This document shows positions 10,272-20,919 of a stretch of DNA of 64,000 bases, piece after piece. This stretch comes from Pseudomonas sp. PDM14. Lineage in GTDB: Bacteria > Pseudomonadota > Gammaproteobacteria > Pseudomonadales > Pseudomonadaceae. Made by a program: the position numbers and the translations under genes. Location of the stretch: assembly GCF_014851905.1 (NCBI RefSeq), contig NZ_JACVAQ010000001.1, positions 930,001-994,000 of the forward strand, read 5' to 3'. Below the pieces are notes generated by a model. The model saw nothing but the letters and a program-made list of their open reading frames with translations, was not told where the DNA came from and did not search any database. The first letter of the stretch is position 1. Every line of letters starts with the position of its first letter.

Positions 10272-10829
10272 TTACAGGCCTTTTACTGCAAAGATGCCGG
10301 CAGCGTTGCGCCAGTAGCCCTTGTAGTCCATGCCGTAGCCGAAGATGAAGCGGTCCTCGCAGGGCAGGCCGACGTAATCGGCCTTGAGGTCCGGGCGCGC
10401 CTTGCGATCATGGGTCTTGTCGATCAGCACGGCAGTGTGCACGGCCGTCGCGCCGGCGTGTTTGCAGAACTCGATGATCGCCGACAGGGTGTGCCCCTCG
10501 TCGAGGATGTCGTCGATGATCAGCACCTCGCGGTCGATGAAGGAGATTTCCGGCTTGGCCTTCCAGAACAACTCGCCGCCAGTGGTTTCGCTGCGGTAGC
10601 GGGTGGCGTGCAGGTAGGACAGCTCCAGCGGAAAGCCCAGCTTGGGCAGCAGCTTGCCGGCGAAGATCAGCCCGCCGTTCATCACGCAGAACACCACCGG
10701 ATTGCGTTCGGCCAGTTCGCCGTTGATGGCCGTGGCCACCTGGTCGATGGCGGCCTCGACCTGCGCCTCGGTATACAGGCAGTCGGCTTCGGACATGATT
10801 TGGCGGATGTGGGCGAGATCGGCTGGCAT
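10272..10829 (-). CDS. hpt: Hypoxanthine-guanine phosphoribosyltransferase
   Basis: A 185-residue purine salvage enzyme converting hypoxanthine or guanine plus PRPP to IMP or GMP. The PRPP-binding motif EVLIIDDILDEGHTLSAII is clear. NPVVFCVMNGGLIFAGKLL is the N-terminal loop and DKTHDRKARPDLKADYVG the C-terminal segment. The internal ATG at 10829 is chosen over 10850 because GGAG lies 6 nt ahead. The order hpt-like, upp, uraA is conserved in Pseudomonas. Here hpt is divergent from upp with a MITE-like element between them. Confidence 0.93.
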   Translation of the reverse strand: MPADLAHIRQIMSEADCLYTEAQVEAAIDQVATAINGELAERNPVVFCVMNGGLIFAGKLLPKLGFPLELSYLHATRYRSETTGGELFWKAKPEISFIDREVLIIDDILDEGHTLSAIIEFCKHAGATAVHTAVLIDKTHDRKARPDLKADYVGLPCEDRFIFGYGMDYKGYWRNAAGIFAVKGL

Positions 10830-10917
10830 GGCGCGCTCCGGGGTCAACATGATCAGTGGATTAAATGCAGGCGGCGGACACCCGGCTGCGAAGCGGATGC
10901 ACCGGCCAATGGCGCCC

Positions 10918-11077
10918 TAGGTTCTGTACGAAAAGTCGTCGAGCAAAGGTCAGGCGAGGCAAAAACGGGTGAGGAACGGATTGGGCTCGCATTCGAGTTT
11001 ACGAGTTGTAAATGAGCATTCCGAACCAGTTTTTAACGAAGCATCACCGAGCGCAGACACTTTTCGTACAGAACCTA
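10918..11077. mobile_element. MITE-like element with 17-bp or longer terminal inverted repeats
   Basis: A 156-bp element (10920–11075) begins GGTTCTGTACGAAAAGT and ends with the exact reverse complement. It is bracketed by TA on both sides (10918–10919 and 11076–11077), consistent with a 2-bp TA duplication. Subterminal stretches (AAAAACGGGTGAGGAACGGA and TTCCGAACCAGTTTTT) are also roughly complementary, so the whole element can fold into a long hairpin. It has no coding capacity. Very similar sequences occur, from memory, in other Pseudomonas genomes. The parent transposase family is unknown; a TA target suggests an IS630- or IS5-type source. Confidence 0.75.
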
Positions 11078-11392
11078 AGGCATAGCCTGAAAAACGGCCG
11101 GCAACGGTACTTACACTGCGACATCAGGGCAACCCTCGCCGAGGATTTCTGACTGGCTGCTCAGTTAAACTGCGCACCGGCTATATCCTGGCACGGCCAG
11201 TGCTTTACTCTACACACCCTGTGACAATCGCCACGCCCGGTCACCCTGCGTTAATTAACAGCTGCAAACTGCCGGTTTTCAACCCATGAACCGCACAGGC
11301 GCCCATTAACGCCCGGCCCGACCCGCAGCGTACCCGCTTGTCCACGATCTGTTCCGCCCTATCCCTTTGCCCGCCCGCCCCGGAGACCCCGC
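11078..11392 (+). other. Leader and promoter region of upp, no gene
   Basis: 315 nt with no convincing coding frame between the MITE-like element and upp. It holds a sigma-54-like box at 11189–11204 and an AT-rich patch (TTAATTAA) near 11252. GGAG precedes the upp ATG. Confidence 0.5.
11189..11204 (+). promoter_or_regulatory. Candidate sigma-54 promoter for upp-uraA
   Basis: TGGCACGGCCAGTGCT matches the -24/-12 consensus TGGCACG-N4-TTGCW at all but one position, with correct GG-to-GC spacing. It lies about 190 nt upstream of upp. Nitrogen control of pyrimidine uptake would be sensible, but this rests on a single motif match. Confidence 0.4.
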
Positions 11393-12031
11393 ATGCCCAT
11401 CCGTGAGATCCGCCACCCGCTGATCCGCCACAAGATCGGCCTGATGCGCCGCGCCGACATCAGCACCAAGAATTTCCGCGAACTGGCCCAGGAGGTCGGT
11501 GCACTGCTGACCTACGAGGCAACCAACGACCTGCCGCTGGAACACTACGAGATCAAGGGCTGGGCCGGGCCGGTGCAGGTGGAGAAGATCGCCGGCAAGA
11601 AGATCACCGTGGTACCGATCCTGCGCGCCGGCATCGGCATGCTCGACGGCGTGCTCAGCCTGATCCCCGGCGCCAAGGTCAGCGCCGTCGGCGTGGCGCG
11701 CAACGAGGAAACCCTGCAGGCGCACACCTACCTGGAAAAACTCGCGCCGGAGATCGACGAGCGCCTGGCGCTGATCATCGATCCGATGCTGGCCACCGGC
11801 GGTTCCCTGGTTGCCACCATCGACCTGCTCAAGCGCGCCGGCTGCAAGGAAATCCGCGCCATGGTGCTGGTCGCTGCACCGGAAGGGATCAAGGCCGTCG
11901 AAGACGCGCACCCGGATGTGACCATCTTCACCGCATCCATCGACGAACGCCTCAACGAACACGGCTACATCATTCCCGGGCTGGGCGATGCCGGTGACAA
12001 GATCTTCGGCACCAAGCAGAAGGACGCCTGA
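11393..12031 (+). CDS. upp: Uracil phosphoribosyltransferase
   Basis: A 212-residue cytoplasmic enzyme making UMP from uracil and PRPP. Diagnostic blocks are [14 protein letters not shown] at the N-terminus, [15 protein letters not shown], the PRPP loop [17 protein letters not shown] and [13 protein letters not shown] at the C-terminus. The length equals the usual family length. It is followed after 2 nt by uraA, giving a salvage operon in which uptake and phosphoribosylation are linked. Confidence 0.97.
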   Translation: MPIREIRHPLIRHKIGLMRRADISTKNFRELAQEVGALLTYEATNDLPLEHYEIKGWAGPVQVEKIAGKKITVVPILRAGIGMLDGVLSLIPGAKVSAVGVARNEETLQAHTYLEKLAPEIDERLALIIDPMLATGGSLVATIDLLKRAGCKEIRAMVLVAAPEGIKAVEDAHPDVTIFTASIDERLNEHGYIIPGLGDAGDKIFGTKQKDA

Positions 12032-12033
12032 GC

Positions 12034-13296
12034 ATGAGCGAGTACAACGACCCGCTGCCGCGGCAGATCCTCTCCGGCGCGCAGATGCTCTTCGTCGCCT
12101 TCGGCGCGCTGGTGCTGATGCCGCTGATCACCGGCATGGACCCGAACGTGGCGCTGTTCACCGCCGGCATCGGCACCCTGCTGTTCCAGCTGGCCACCGG
12201 GCGCCAGGTGCCGGTGTTCCTTGCCTCCTCCTTCGCCTTCATCGCGCCGATCATCGCCGCCAAGGGTGAATTCGGCCTGCCGGCAGTGCTCGGCGGCGTG
12301 GTTGCCGCGGGCTTCGTCTACACCTTTCTCGGCCTGGCCGTGAAGCTCAAGGGCCCGGGCTTCATCGACCGCATCCTGCCGCCGGTGGTGATCGGCCCGG
12401 TGATCATCGCCATTGGCCTGGCGCTGTCGCCCGTCGCGGTGAACATGGCGATGGGCAAGACCGGTGACGGCGCCGCCGAACTGGTGCCCTACCAGACCGC
12501 CATGTTCATCTCCATGCCGGCCCTGATCACCACCGTGCTGGTGGCCGTGCTCGGCCGTGGGCTGTTCCGCCTGGTGCCGATCCTCGCCGGCATCATCGTC
12601 GGCTGCACGCTGTCGGCGATCTTCGGCGTGTTCGACACCGCCGGCATCGCCGCGGCGTCCTGGCTGGCCATCCCCAACTTCGTCGCCCCCGAGTTCCACC
12701 TCGGCGCCATCCTGTACATGGTGCCGGTTGCCCTGGCCCCGGCCATCGAGCACATCGGCGGGGTGATCGCCGTCGGCACCGTCACCGGCAAGGACTTCGT
12801 GCGCAAGCCCGGCCTGCACCGCACCCTGCTCGGCGACGGCCTGGCCACCTCGGCCGCCGGCCTGTTCGGCGGCCCGCCCAACACCACCTACGCCGAAGTC
12901 ACCGGCGCGGTGATGCTGACCAAGAGTTTCAACCCCAAGGTGATGACCTGGGCGGCGGTGTTCGCCATCACCCTGGCTTTCGTCGGCAAGTTCGGTGCGG
13001 CGCTGCAGGCCATTCCGGTACCGGTAATGGGCGGCATCCTCTGCCTGCTGTTCGGCTCCATCGCCGTGGTCGGGTTGAACACGCTGATCCGCCACCAGGT
13101 CGACCTGGCCGAGGCGCGCAACCTGATCATCGTCTCGGTAACCCTGGTGTTCGGCATCGGCGGCATGGTCATCGGCGGGCAGAGCTTCGCCCTGTCGGGC
13201 ATCTCCCTGTGCGCGATCAGCGCCCTGGCGCTCAACCTGCTGCTGCCCGGTGGCAACGCCTGGCGCAAGCACCCGCCGCTCGATCCGGAGATCTGA
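12034..13296 (+). CDS. uraA: Uracil permease (NCS2 family)
   Basis: A 420-residue inner-membrane uracil:proton symporter. It has about 14 hydrophobic segments and the family motifs FLASSFAFIAPI, PVALAPAIEHIGGVIAVG (with the conserved Glu) and GGPPNTTYAEVTGAV. It begins 2 nt after upp, so the two are cotranscribed. A strong terminator follows at 13322. Confidence 0.95.
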   Translation: MSEYNDPLPRQILSGAQMLFVAFGALVLMPLITGMDPNVALFTAGIGTLLFQLATGRQVPVFLASSFAFIAPIIAAKGEFGLPAVLGGVVAAGFVYTFLGLAVKLKGPGFIDRILPPVVIGPVIIAIGLALSPVAVNMAMGKTGDGAAELVPYQTAMFISMPALITTVLVAVLGRGLFRLVPILAGIIVGCTLSAIFGVFDTAGIAAASWLAIPNFVAPEFHLGAILYMVPVALAPAIEHIGGVIAVGTVTGKDFVRKPGLHRTLLGDGLATSAAGLFGGPPNTTYAEVTGAVMLTKSFNPKVMTWAAVFAITLAFVGKFGAALQAIPVPVMGGILCLLFGSIAVVGLNTLIRHQVDLAEARNLIIVSVTLVFGIGGMVIGGQSFALSGISLCAISALALNLLLPGGNAWRKHPPLDPEI

Positions 13297-13321
13297 TCGG
13301 CCGGTTGTAGCGCGAAAGACC

Positions 13322-13346
13322 AAGCCCCGCCGATGCGGGGCTTTTT
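13322..13346 (+). terminator. Rho-independent terminator after uraA
   Basis: AAGCCCCGC / GCGGGGCTT stem with a CGAT loop followed by a short T-run, 26 nt past the uraA stop. Confidence 0.88.
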
Positions 13347-13372
13347 CATGGTGCGGACGCTCACGAACGCAG

Positions 13373-13398
13373 GGTGGATCGCGCGCTATCGATCCACC
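13373..13398. repeat. GGTGGATC-type dispersed palindrome
   Basis: GGTGGATC and GATCCACC separated by GCGCGCTATC form a perfect 8-bp inverted repeat directly downstream of the uraA terminator. Related copies are at 43833 and 46161. Confidence 0.7.
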
Positions 13399-13496
13399 AG
13401 GCAGGCGGTTCGGGTGCTTGAAGCAACCCTCACCCTGGCCTCTCCTCGCCCCACGCGCTATGGTCATCGGCCTTTCGCATCACCTGGCCTGCCCTC

Positions 13497-15422
<1,926 letters not shown>

Positions 15423-15539
15423 AGCGCTGTGGCGAAGAGTCGAAAAACAGGGGGAAGAGTCAGGCCGATGGCATTGCGCAATCGGGCCGCTGCCACCCGA
15501 GCCCGACCAGGCACGCGGATGGCAGGGTTGTAACCGTGA

Positions 15540-15752
15540 TCAGTCGAGGTAGCCCTTGGACTTCAGCTCTTTTTCCGAGCGGTATTCCCTGAGCACCAGC
15601 GTGACGATGATCACCACCGTCTCGATCACGGCAGCCGTGACCGTCAGCTTGACGAACACCTCGGCACTGAGCGGCGTGAACCACAGCTGCGCCAGCGCCA
15701 GCAGCGCCCAGGCAACGAACAGGCTCAGGCCGATGATCACGCCGGTTTTCAA
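15540..15752 (-). CDS. Small two-helix membrane protein
   Basis: A 70-residue protein starting (M)KTGVIIGLSLFVAWALL. It has two hydrophobic helices (residues 4–24 and 34–54) and a charged tail (REYRSEKELKSKGYLD). The start codon is TTG (15752–15750), overlapping the TGA of the upstream DUF4177 gene as TTGA, with AGGA just ahead. This coupling supports the non-ATG start. Function unknown; probably works with its DUF4177 partner. Confidence 0.6.
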   Translation of the reverse strand: MKTGVIIGLSLFVAWALLALAQLWFTPLSAEVFVKLTVTAAVIETVVIIVTLVLREYRSEKELKSKGYLD

Positions 15753-15961
15753 ATGTCCTTCTCCAGCACAACCAGGTAAGCCTCACGCTTCCACAGCAGG
15801 AGCATGCGACGGATATCCTTCTCCATGGTCACCACGCGCCAGCCTTCGGCGGCGTTCTTGTTGAGGAATTCGGAGAAACGCACCGGATCGACCTTGGAGC
15901 CACCGAGAAACAAAGAGCCCAGCATTCCTTCGCGATAGACAACAACCTTGTACTGCTTCAT
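15749..15961 (-). CDS. DUF4177-like small protein
   Basis: A 70-residue soluble protein beginning MKQYKVVVYREGMLGSLFLGG, with NKNAAEGWRVVTMEKDIRR in the middle. Both segments fit the DUF4177 pattern (a strand followed by an E-G-W-R/E-V-V block). It overlaps the membrane-protein gene downstream by 4 nt. A longer frame to 16006 adds a His/Pro-rich stretch unlike the family. Function unknown. Confidence 0.7.
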   Translation of the reverse strand: MKQYKVVVYREGMLGSLFLGGSKVDPVRFSEFLNKNAAEGWRVVTMEKDIRRMLLLWKREAYLVVLEKDI

Positions 15962-16092
15962 GTAATGCACCTGCGGTGGTGGGAAATGATGGTGCGAGCG
16001 GCGCACAACAGCATGTCGCGCCCTGCGCCCGACCGAGCCGCAGATTACCAGCAGAGATCAGCCGAGGCAGCAGATTTCCGGGCCGGCCAATT

Positions 16093-17160
16093 TCAGCGCA
16101 ATCTGACCCGATAGGCCTTATCCGCATCGATCTCCCCCACTCCGCCAGGCGTACCGAGCAGCAGCTCGTTGCCCACCTGCACCACGCTGCTGAAGCTGGG
16201 TAGCTCGCTGTCCGGCGAGGCCTGCAAACTTTCCAGCACCCGGCCTTCGCCATCGAAACGGAACACATGGGGGTAGCGGCTGGGCCGCGCCAATAACGAG
16301 GGCGGCAAGCGCGAGGCGATCTTGCGCACGAAAGGCCACGGCGCCAGCGCATCGAGCACGGCCTTGCGCGGCGAGAAGAACGAGCACCAGTACGTACCAT
16401 CCGGGGCGATGGACAGGTCACCGGGGAAGCCCGGCAGGTTATCCAGCAGCACCTCGCGCTGACCCGCACGCTCCCCCGTCAGCCATAGGCGGGTGATGCG
16501 GTAGGCGCCGGTTTCGGCGACCAGCAGGTAGGACTCGTCCGGCGCCAGCACCACACCGTTGGCGAATTCGAGGCCGTCGAGCAGCAGCTCGATGCGCCCG
16601 TCCGAATGGCGCACGAACACCCGGCCATCGCCGCTGTGCTCGAGCAGCGCCAGCTTGTTGTCGGCCAGATCCCAGCGGCTCGATGCATCGCTGAAGAACA
16701 GCCGGCCATCGCGGGCGATGAACACATCGTTGAGGAAGTTGAAGCGCTGCGTCTCGCTGCTCTGCACCACGATGTCGGCCTTGCCCGCGGGCGACACACG
16801 CCAGACCAGCGCGCGCTCCTCGTCGGCGGCGTACAGGCTGCCGTCGCCGGCGAAGTTCATCCCCACCGGGCGGCCATCGACCTTGGCGAAGGTCTGCACC
16901 GCCTCGCCGGCGCGCCAGCGCACGATGCGTCCGTCGCCGATTCCGCTGTAGCGGCGTCCCTCGCCGTCCACCACCACGGTGTCCGGGCCGGACAGACCGG
17001 ACTGCTCCAGCACCGCGCGATCCAGCCGCCCGTTCGCCGCCCACACCCCGCTGGCGGCGGGTAGCGGTTGTGGTTGCCAGGCCACCGGCTGCAGACGCGT
17101 GGGCCAGAACAGCAGGTAGCAGGCGCCGGCGAGCACGAGCAGCAACAGCAGTTTGCGCAT
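16093..17160 (-). CDS. SMP-30/strictosidine-synthase-like beta-propeller protein
   Basis: A 355-residue protein with an N-terminal hydrophobic anchor or signal (residues 4–19, LLLLLVLAGACYLLFW), placing the propeller in the periplasm. The repeats include GPDTVVVDGEGRRYSGIGDG, RPVGMNFAGDGSLYAADE, FANGVVLAPDESYLLVAETG and PGFPGDLSIAPDGTYWCSFF. These are typical of the SMP-30/gluconolactonase and strictosidine-synthase-like superfamily, many of which are calcium-dependent lactonases. The substrate is unknown. It stands alone on the minus strand, with a 240-nt gap to the aldo/keto reductase gene. Confidence 0.82.
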   Translation of the reverse strand: MRKLLLLLVLAGACYLLFWPTRLQPVAWQPQPLPAASGVWAANGRLDRAVLEQSGLSGPDTVVVDGEGRRYSGIGDGRIVRWRAGEAVQTFAKVDGRPVGMNFAGDGSLYAADEERALVWRVSPAGKADIVVQSSETQRFNFLNDVFIARDGRLFFSDASSRWDLADNKLALLEHSGDGRVFVRHSDGRIELLLDGLEFANGVVLAPDESYLLVAETGAYRITRLWLTGERAGQREVLLDNLPGFPGDLSIAPDGTYWCSFFSPRKAVLDALAPWPFVRKIASRLPPSLLARPSRYPHVFRFDGEGRVLESLQASPDSELPSFSSVVQVGNELLLGTPGGVGEIDADKAYRVRLR

Positions 17161-17400
17161 GGCGATGATCCTTGTCGTTGTTATGCCTGCAGCCTAATCC
17201 AGGGCCACCGTATGCGGAGGTTCACGCCGCGCCAAAGCACTGACTTTGCCGCGCATCGGCTGCCGCCTGGAACCGCCGCGAAAAAGACCAGATATGCGAC
17301 ATAGAGCGGCCGGTTTGGTTACCGAATATTGCCCTGGCGCCCCGCGGCCGTCTGAACGGTCTATGACTGTTCAGTGACCATTTTTCCGGAGGCCCCTCGC

Positions 17401-18324
17401 ATGCACACGCGCCGTCAGTTCATCCAGCATTCCACCGCTGCCGCCGCCCTGGCCGCACTCGTCCCGTTGTGGCCCGGCCTGGCCTGGGCCGTAGAGAGCG
17501 GCGGTCTGCTGCGCCGCAAGATCCCCTCGACCGGCGAGGAGCTGCCGGTGATCGGCCTGGGGACATCGCGGGTATTCGACGTCGACCTTGATCAGGCCAG
17601 CCTCGATCCGCTGCTGGAGGTGGTACGCGTGCTCGCCGACGGCGGCGCCACGCTGATCGACACCGCGCCCAGCTACGGCAATTCCGAGCTGGTCACCGGC
17701 ACCCTCACCGCCCAGGACGGCCTGCGCGCACGCTTGTTCCTCGCCAGCAAGGTTTCCTCCAGCGGCCGCGAAGCGGGACTCGAGCAGATCGAGGCGAGCT
17801 TCAAGGACCTCAAGACCGACAAGCTCGACCTGATCCAGGTGCACAACCTGCAGGACACCGGCACCCAGCTAGCGCTGCTGCGCGAGCTGAAAGCGCAGGG
17901 GCGCATCCGCTACATCGGCATCACCCACTACATCGAGTCCGCCCACGACGACCTGCTGCGCGTGCTGGAGAAAGAAAAGGTCGACTTCGTCCAGCTCAAC
18001 TATTCGGTTGGCGCACGCAATGCCGAGAAGCGCCTGCTGCCGTTCTGCGCCGATCACGGCATCGCCACCCTGATCAACCGGCCGTTCCAGCGCGGCGAGC
18101 TGTTCGCCAGGGTCAAGGGCACGCCGCTGCCGGGCTGGGCACAGGAGCTGGGGGCGAGTTCCTGGGCGCAGCTGCTGCTCAAGTTCATTCTCGCCGAGCC
18201 AGCGGTGACCGCGGTGATTCCCGCCACCTCGAAGACCCGCTACATGGCCGACAACCTGCTGGCCGGCCACGGCGCCTTGCCCGATGCCAAACAGCGCGAG
18301 CTGATCGTCGAGGCGTTCGCCTGA
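17401..18324 (+). CDS. Tat-exported aldo/keto reductase
   Basis: A 307-residue NAD(P)H-dependent oxidoreductase with a twin-arginine signal, MHTRRQFIQHSTAAAAL followed by a hydrophobic stretch ending LAWA, so it is predicted to be exported folded to the periplasm. Catalytic tetrad residues are visible: Asp and Tyr in LIDTAPSYGNSE, Lys in FLASKV, His in LIQVHN. The C-terminal VIPATSKTRYMADNL matches the cofactor phosphate-binding region. The ATG at 17401 follows GGAGG; the in-frame ATG at 17374 would spoil the Tat signal. Substrate unknown. Confidence 0.88.
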   Translation: MHTRRQFIQHSTAAAALAALVPLWPGLAWAVESGGLLRRKIPSTGEELPVIGLGTSRVFDVDLDQASLDPLLEVVRVLADGGATLIDTAPSYGNSELVTGTLTAQDGLRARLFLASKVSSSGREAGLEQIEASFKDLKTDKLDLIQVHNLQDTGTQLALLRELKAQGRIRYIGITHYIESAHDDLLRVLEKEKVDFVQLNYSVGARNAEKRLLPFCADHGIATLINRPFQRGELFARVKGTPLPGWAQELGASSWAQLLLKFILAEPAVTAVIPATSKTRYMADNLLAGHGALPDAKQRELIVEAFA

Positions 18325-18400
18325 CGCCTCACCTGGTATGCCCTGCGCTCACCGTCCGAGCGCCAGGGCGTGGCAACCCCGAGTTTGCGATGACGAACCC

Positions 18401-19714
18401 ATGCCCGAGCCCCTCTTGAGCCGCCGCCTGAGCGCGGCGATCAATGCCCGCCCCGGCGAATTGCTGCCGGCGCTGAGCGGCTTCGTGCTGTTCTTCTGCC
18501 TGTTCGCCGGCTACTTCATGCTGCGGCCGATCCGCGAGGCGATGGGCATCGCCGGCGGCGTCGACAACCTGCAGTGGCTGTTCACCGCCACCTTCGTGGT
18601 CATGCTGGTCGCCGTGCCGCTGTTCGCCTGGCTCAACTCCCACGTGCCGCGCATCCGCTACATCGACTGGGTGTACGGTTTCTTCTGCCTCAACCTGCTG
18701 GCCTTCGCCGCCGCCTTCGCCGTGCTTGACGACAGCGTGTGGCTGGCACGGGTGTTCTACGTGTGGATCTCGGTCTACAACCTGTTCGTCGTCTCGGTGG
18801 CCTGGAGTCTGATGGCCGACGTGTTCGACGCCCCGCAGGCCAAGCGCCTGTTCGCCTTCATCGCCGCCGGCGCCAGCGTCGGCGGCCTGGTCGGCCCGGC
18901 GCTCAGCGCGCTGCTGATCGACGTCATCGGCCAGGCCGGACTGACCGTGCTCGCCGCCCTGCTGCTGGCCCTCGCACTACTGCTCAAGCAGCACCTGATG
19001 AGCTGGCGCGCCATTGGCGGCGCCGGTCGGCCCGGTGCCGAGCAGGTGGAAAGCCCACGCCGCCCGGTGGCCGGCAACCCGTTCAGCGGCATGACCCAGG
19101 TGCTGCGCTCGCCCTACCTGCTGGGGATTTCCGCCTTCGTCGTGCTGCTCGCCACGGTCAGCACCTTCCTCTACTTCGAGCAGGCGCGACTGGTCGCCGA
19201 GCTGTTTCCCGACCGCGCCGAACAGGTGCGCGTATTCGGCCTGATCGACATCGCCGTGCAGGCCGGCGCGCTGCTCTCGCAACTGTTCATCAGCGGCCGC
19301 GTGGCCCAGCACCTGGGTGTGCGCAGCCTGCTGGCGGTGGTGCCGGCGCTGGTTTGCATCGGCTTCCTCGGCCTGGCCCTGGCGCCGACCTTCGCCATGC
19401 TCGCCGGGCTGATGATCGTGCGCCGCATCGGCGAATACGCCTTCGTCCGTCCGGGCAGGGAAATGCTCTTCGCACCGCTGGATGCGCAGAGCAAGTACAA
19501 GGCAAAGAACTTCATCGACACGGTGGTCTATCGCGGTGGCGATGCCGTCAGCGGCTGGGCCAAGAGCCTGCTCGACCTGCTCGGCCAGGGCGCGTTGTTG
19601 GTCGCTCTGATCGGCGCGGCATGCGCGGCGCTGTGGGGCGTGCTCGGCTGGCACCTGGGCAGCCACGCCGACCGCGTGGCACGCCGCGCATCAACGGATG
19701 ACTCGTTGCGCTAG
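18401..19714 (+). CDS. MFS-type transporter related to nucleotide/ADP-ATP carrier-like proteins
   Basis: A 437-residue, roughly 12-helix membrane protein. The segment FFCLFAGYFMLRPIREAMGI near the N-terminus and RLFAFIAAGASVGGLVGPAL resemble the COG3202 group (ATP:ADP antiporter-like MFS proteins common in free-living bacteria). YAFVRPGREMLFAPLDAQ and YKAKNFIDTVVYRGGDAVSG in the last third are also typical of that group. The internal start at 18401 is chosen because residues encoded from 18338 look unstructured. True substrates in such bacteria are not established. The gene converges on the end of the Tad cluster with only 31 nt between. Confidence 0.8.
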   Translation: MPEPLLSRRLSAAINARPGELLPALSGFVLFFCLFAGYFMLRPIREAMGIAGGVDNLQWLFTATFVVMLVAVPLFAWLNSHVPRIRYIDWVYGFFCLNLLAFAAAFAVLDDSVWLARVFYVWISVYNLFVVSVAWSLMADVFDAPQAKRLFAFIAAGASVGGLVGPALSALLIDVIGQAGLTVLAALLLALALLLKQHLMSWRAIGGAGRPGAEQVESPRRPVAGNPFSGMTQVLRSPYLLGISAFVVLLATVSTFLYFEQARLVAELFPDRAEQVRVFGLIDIAVQAGALLSQLFISGRVAQHLGVRSLLAVVPALVCIGFLGLALAPTFAMLAGLMIVRRIGEYAFVRPGREMLFAPLDAQSKYKAKNFIDTVVYRGGDAVSGWAKSLLDLLGQGALLVALIGAACAALWGVLGWHLGSHADRVARRASTDDSLR

Positions 19715-19745
19715 ATCGACCGGCCTGCGGGAGTCGTGCCGCGCA

Positions 19746-20465
19746 TCAGGGACAGATCATGCGCCCGCCATTGGCGCACTGATCCTGATCGTCCACCGCT
19801 GCGCTCTGCATGCGGACGGTGGCCTCGGACGTCACCACGTAACCACGGCGACTGCGGCAGACATCTGCGTAGTTGGCGCTGGTATTGCGCGATACATCGC
19901 GGAAACTCGCTGGCGCCTTGTTGCTGTTGGCACGATCGATGGATTTCGACGTGGTACTGAGCAGGTAGTCGACCATCGGCACGATCAGTTTCATGCAGTA
20001 CTGCACGCGGATCTTCAACAGGTTGGCATCCTGGATCGATACCGGCATCTGCTGCATGGGCCGATACATGAGGTTGTCATTGGGGATCGCCTCGCCACCG
20101 ACGCCATCACCGAGCGGATCATCATGGGCCTCGGCCCATGCGTTGAAGGCTGCGTTGTCCGGGCTGATGCGGGTGATCAGGACGTAGTTGTCGACCTCAG
20201 CGGCCGTATGCGCCAGACGCGCGTCCTCATCCTGATACTGGGAAAACATCGGGTACATGCCGCGCAGCAGTCCGCGCCGCATGTCGTCATATTGCGCGTT
20301 GTTCATCGCGCCAATTCGCGCGGCCTGGAAGGTGGCGTAGTTCAGGCCGTTCTTCGCCGAATAGATGAACGCCGCCTGCACCGCACCGAAGATCAGCAGA
20401 ATCAGCACCGGAATGATGATGAGGAACTCCACCATCGCCTGTGCACTCTGAGCGCGCCATTTCAT
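19746..20465 (-). CDS. tadE: TadE-like pseudopilin, last gene of the Tad cluster
   Basis: A 239-residue pseudopilin-like protein. Residues 1–35 (AQSAQAMVEFLIIIPVLILL) form the TadE signature: a short basic leader, a QAMVEF processing region with Glu at +5, and a hydrophobic helix. The residue before the predicted cut is Ala, not Gly. The periplasmic part is long and has four cysteines that could form disulfides. The ATG at 20465 lies 1 nt after the tadD stop. TadE proteins are processed by the dedicated prepilin peptidase and are needed for Flp pilus assembly. Last in the operon. Confidence 0.85.
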   Translation of the reverse strand: MKWRAQSAQAMVEFLIIIPVLILLIFGAVQAAFIYSAKNGLNYATFQAARIGAMNNAQYDDMRRGLLRGMYPMFSQYQDEDARLAHTAAEVDNYVLITRISPDNAAFNAWAEAHDDPLGDGVGGEAIPNDNLMYRPMQQMPVSIQDANLLKIRVQYCMKLIVPMVDYLLSTTSKSIDRANSNKAPASFRDVSRNTSANYADVCRSRRGYVVTSEATVRMQSAAVDDQDQCANGGRMICP

Positions 20466-20466
20466 C

Positions 20467-20919
20467 TCAAGGCTCTCGTCCGGCGTCATGGCTGGGTTGG
20501 CCCATGACATCGAGCAGACGTTCGCCCAGTTGCAACGCCCGGTCGGCCTCAGGCTGCTGGGGGTTGAGCGTCCTCTGCATCTCGGCTGCGCTGAGCAGGG
20601 CCTCTCGCAACTGTACCTGCAGCAGGTTGTGCCAGGCCCGTGCGTGCTGCGGATCGCGCAGCAGCGCTTCCCGGTAGCTGCCAATGGCCCCCTGCACATC
20701 GCCCTGACGGGCGAGGCTGTTACCGAGCTGATAACGCACGCCGGCATCGCTGGGCATGGCCCTGGCCAGGCGCTGGTACTGGTCGCTGGCCTGCACATAG
20801 CGGCCACTGGCGTAGTCCTGGTTGGCCGAGTTCTGCAGGGCAACCAGGTTGGACTGCGGCAGCATGCCGGCGCAACCGGACAGCAGAAGGCTTGCGAGGG
20901 CGAGACTCAGGGTACGCAT
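20467..20919 (-). CDS. tadD: TadD-like TPR lipoprotein
   Basis: A 150-residue lipoprotein with lipobox LLSGC (Cys16) and at least two tetratricopeptide-like repeats (NQDYASGRYVQASDQYQRLA and YQLGNSLARQGDVQGAIGSY). TadD-type proteins help the secretin reach or stay in the outer membrane. It overlaps the DUF192 gene by 13 nt upstream and precedes tadE by 1 nt. Confidence 0.88.
   Translation of the reverse strand: MRTLSLALASLLLSGCAGMLPQSNLVALQNSANQDYASGRYVQASDQYQRLARAMPSDAGVRYQLGNSLARQGDVQGAIGSYREALLRDPQHARAWHNLLQVQLREALLSAAEMQRTLNPQQPEADRALQLGERLLDVMGQPSHDAGREP

Noticed and set aside
11965..13467. A 500-codon open frame opposite uraA
   Set aside because: Composition is low-complexity (His/Gln/Gly/Asp-rich), as expected for the complement of hydrophobic uraA codons.
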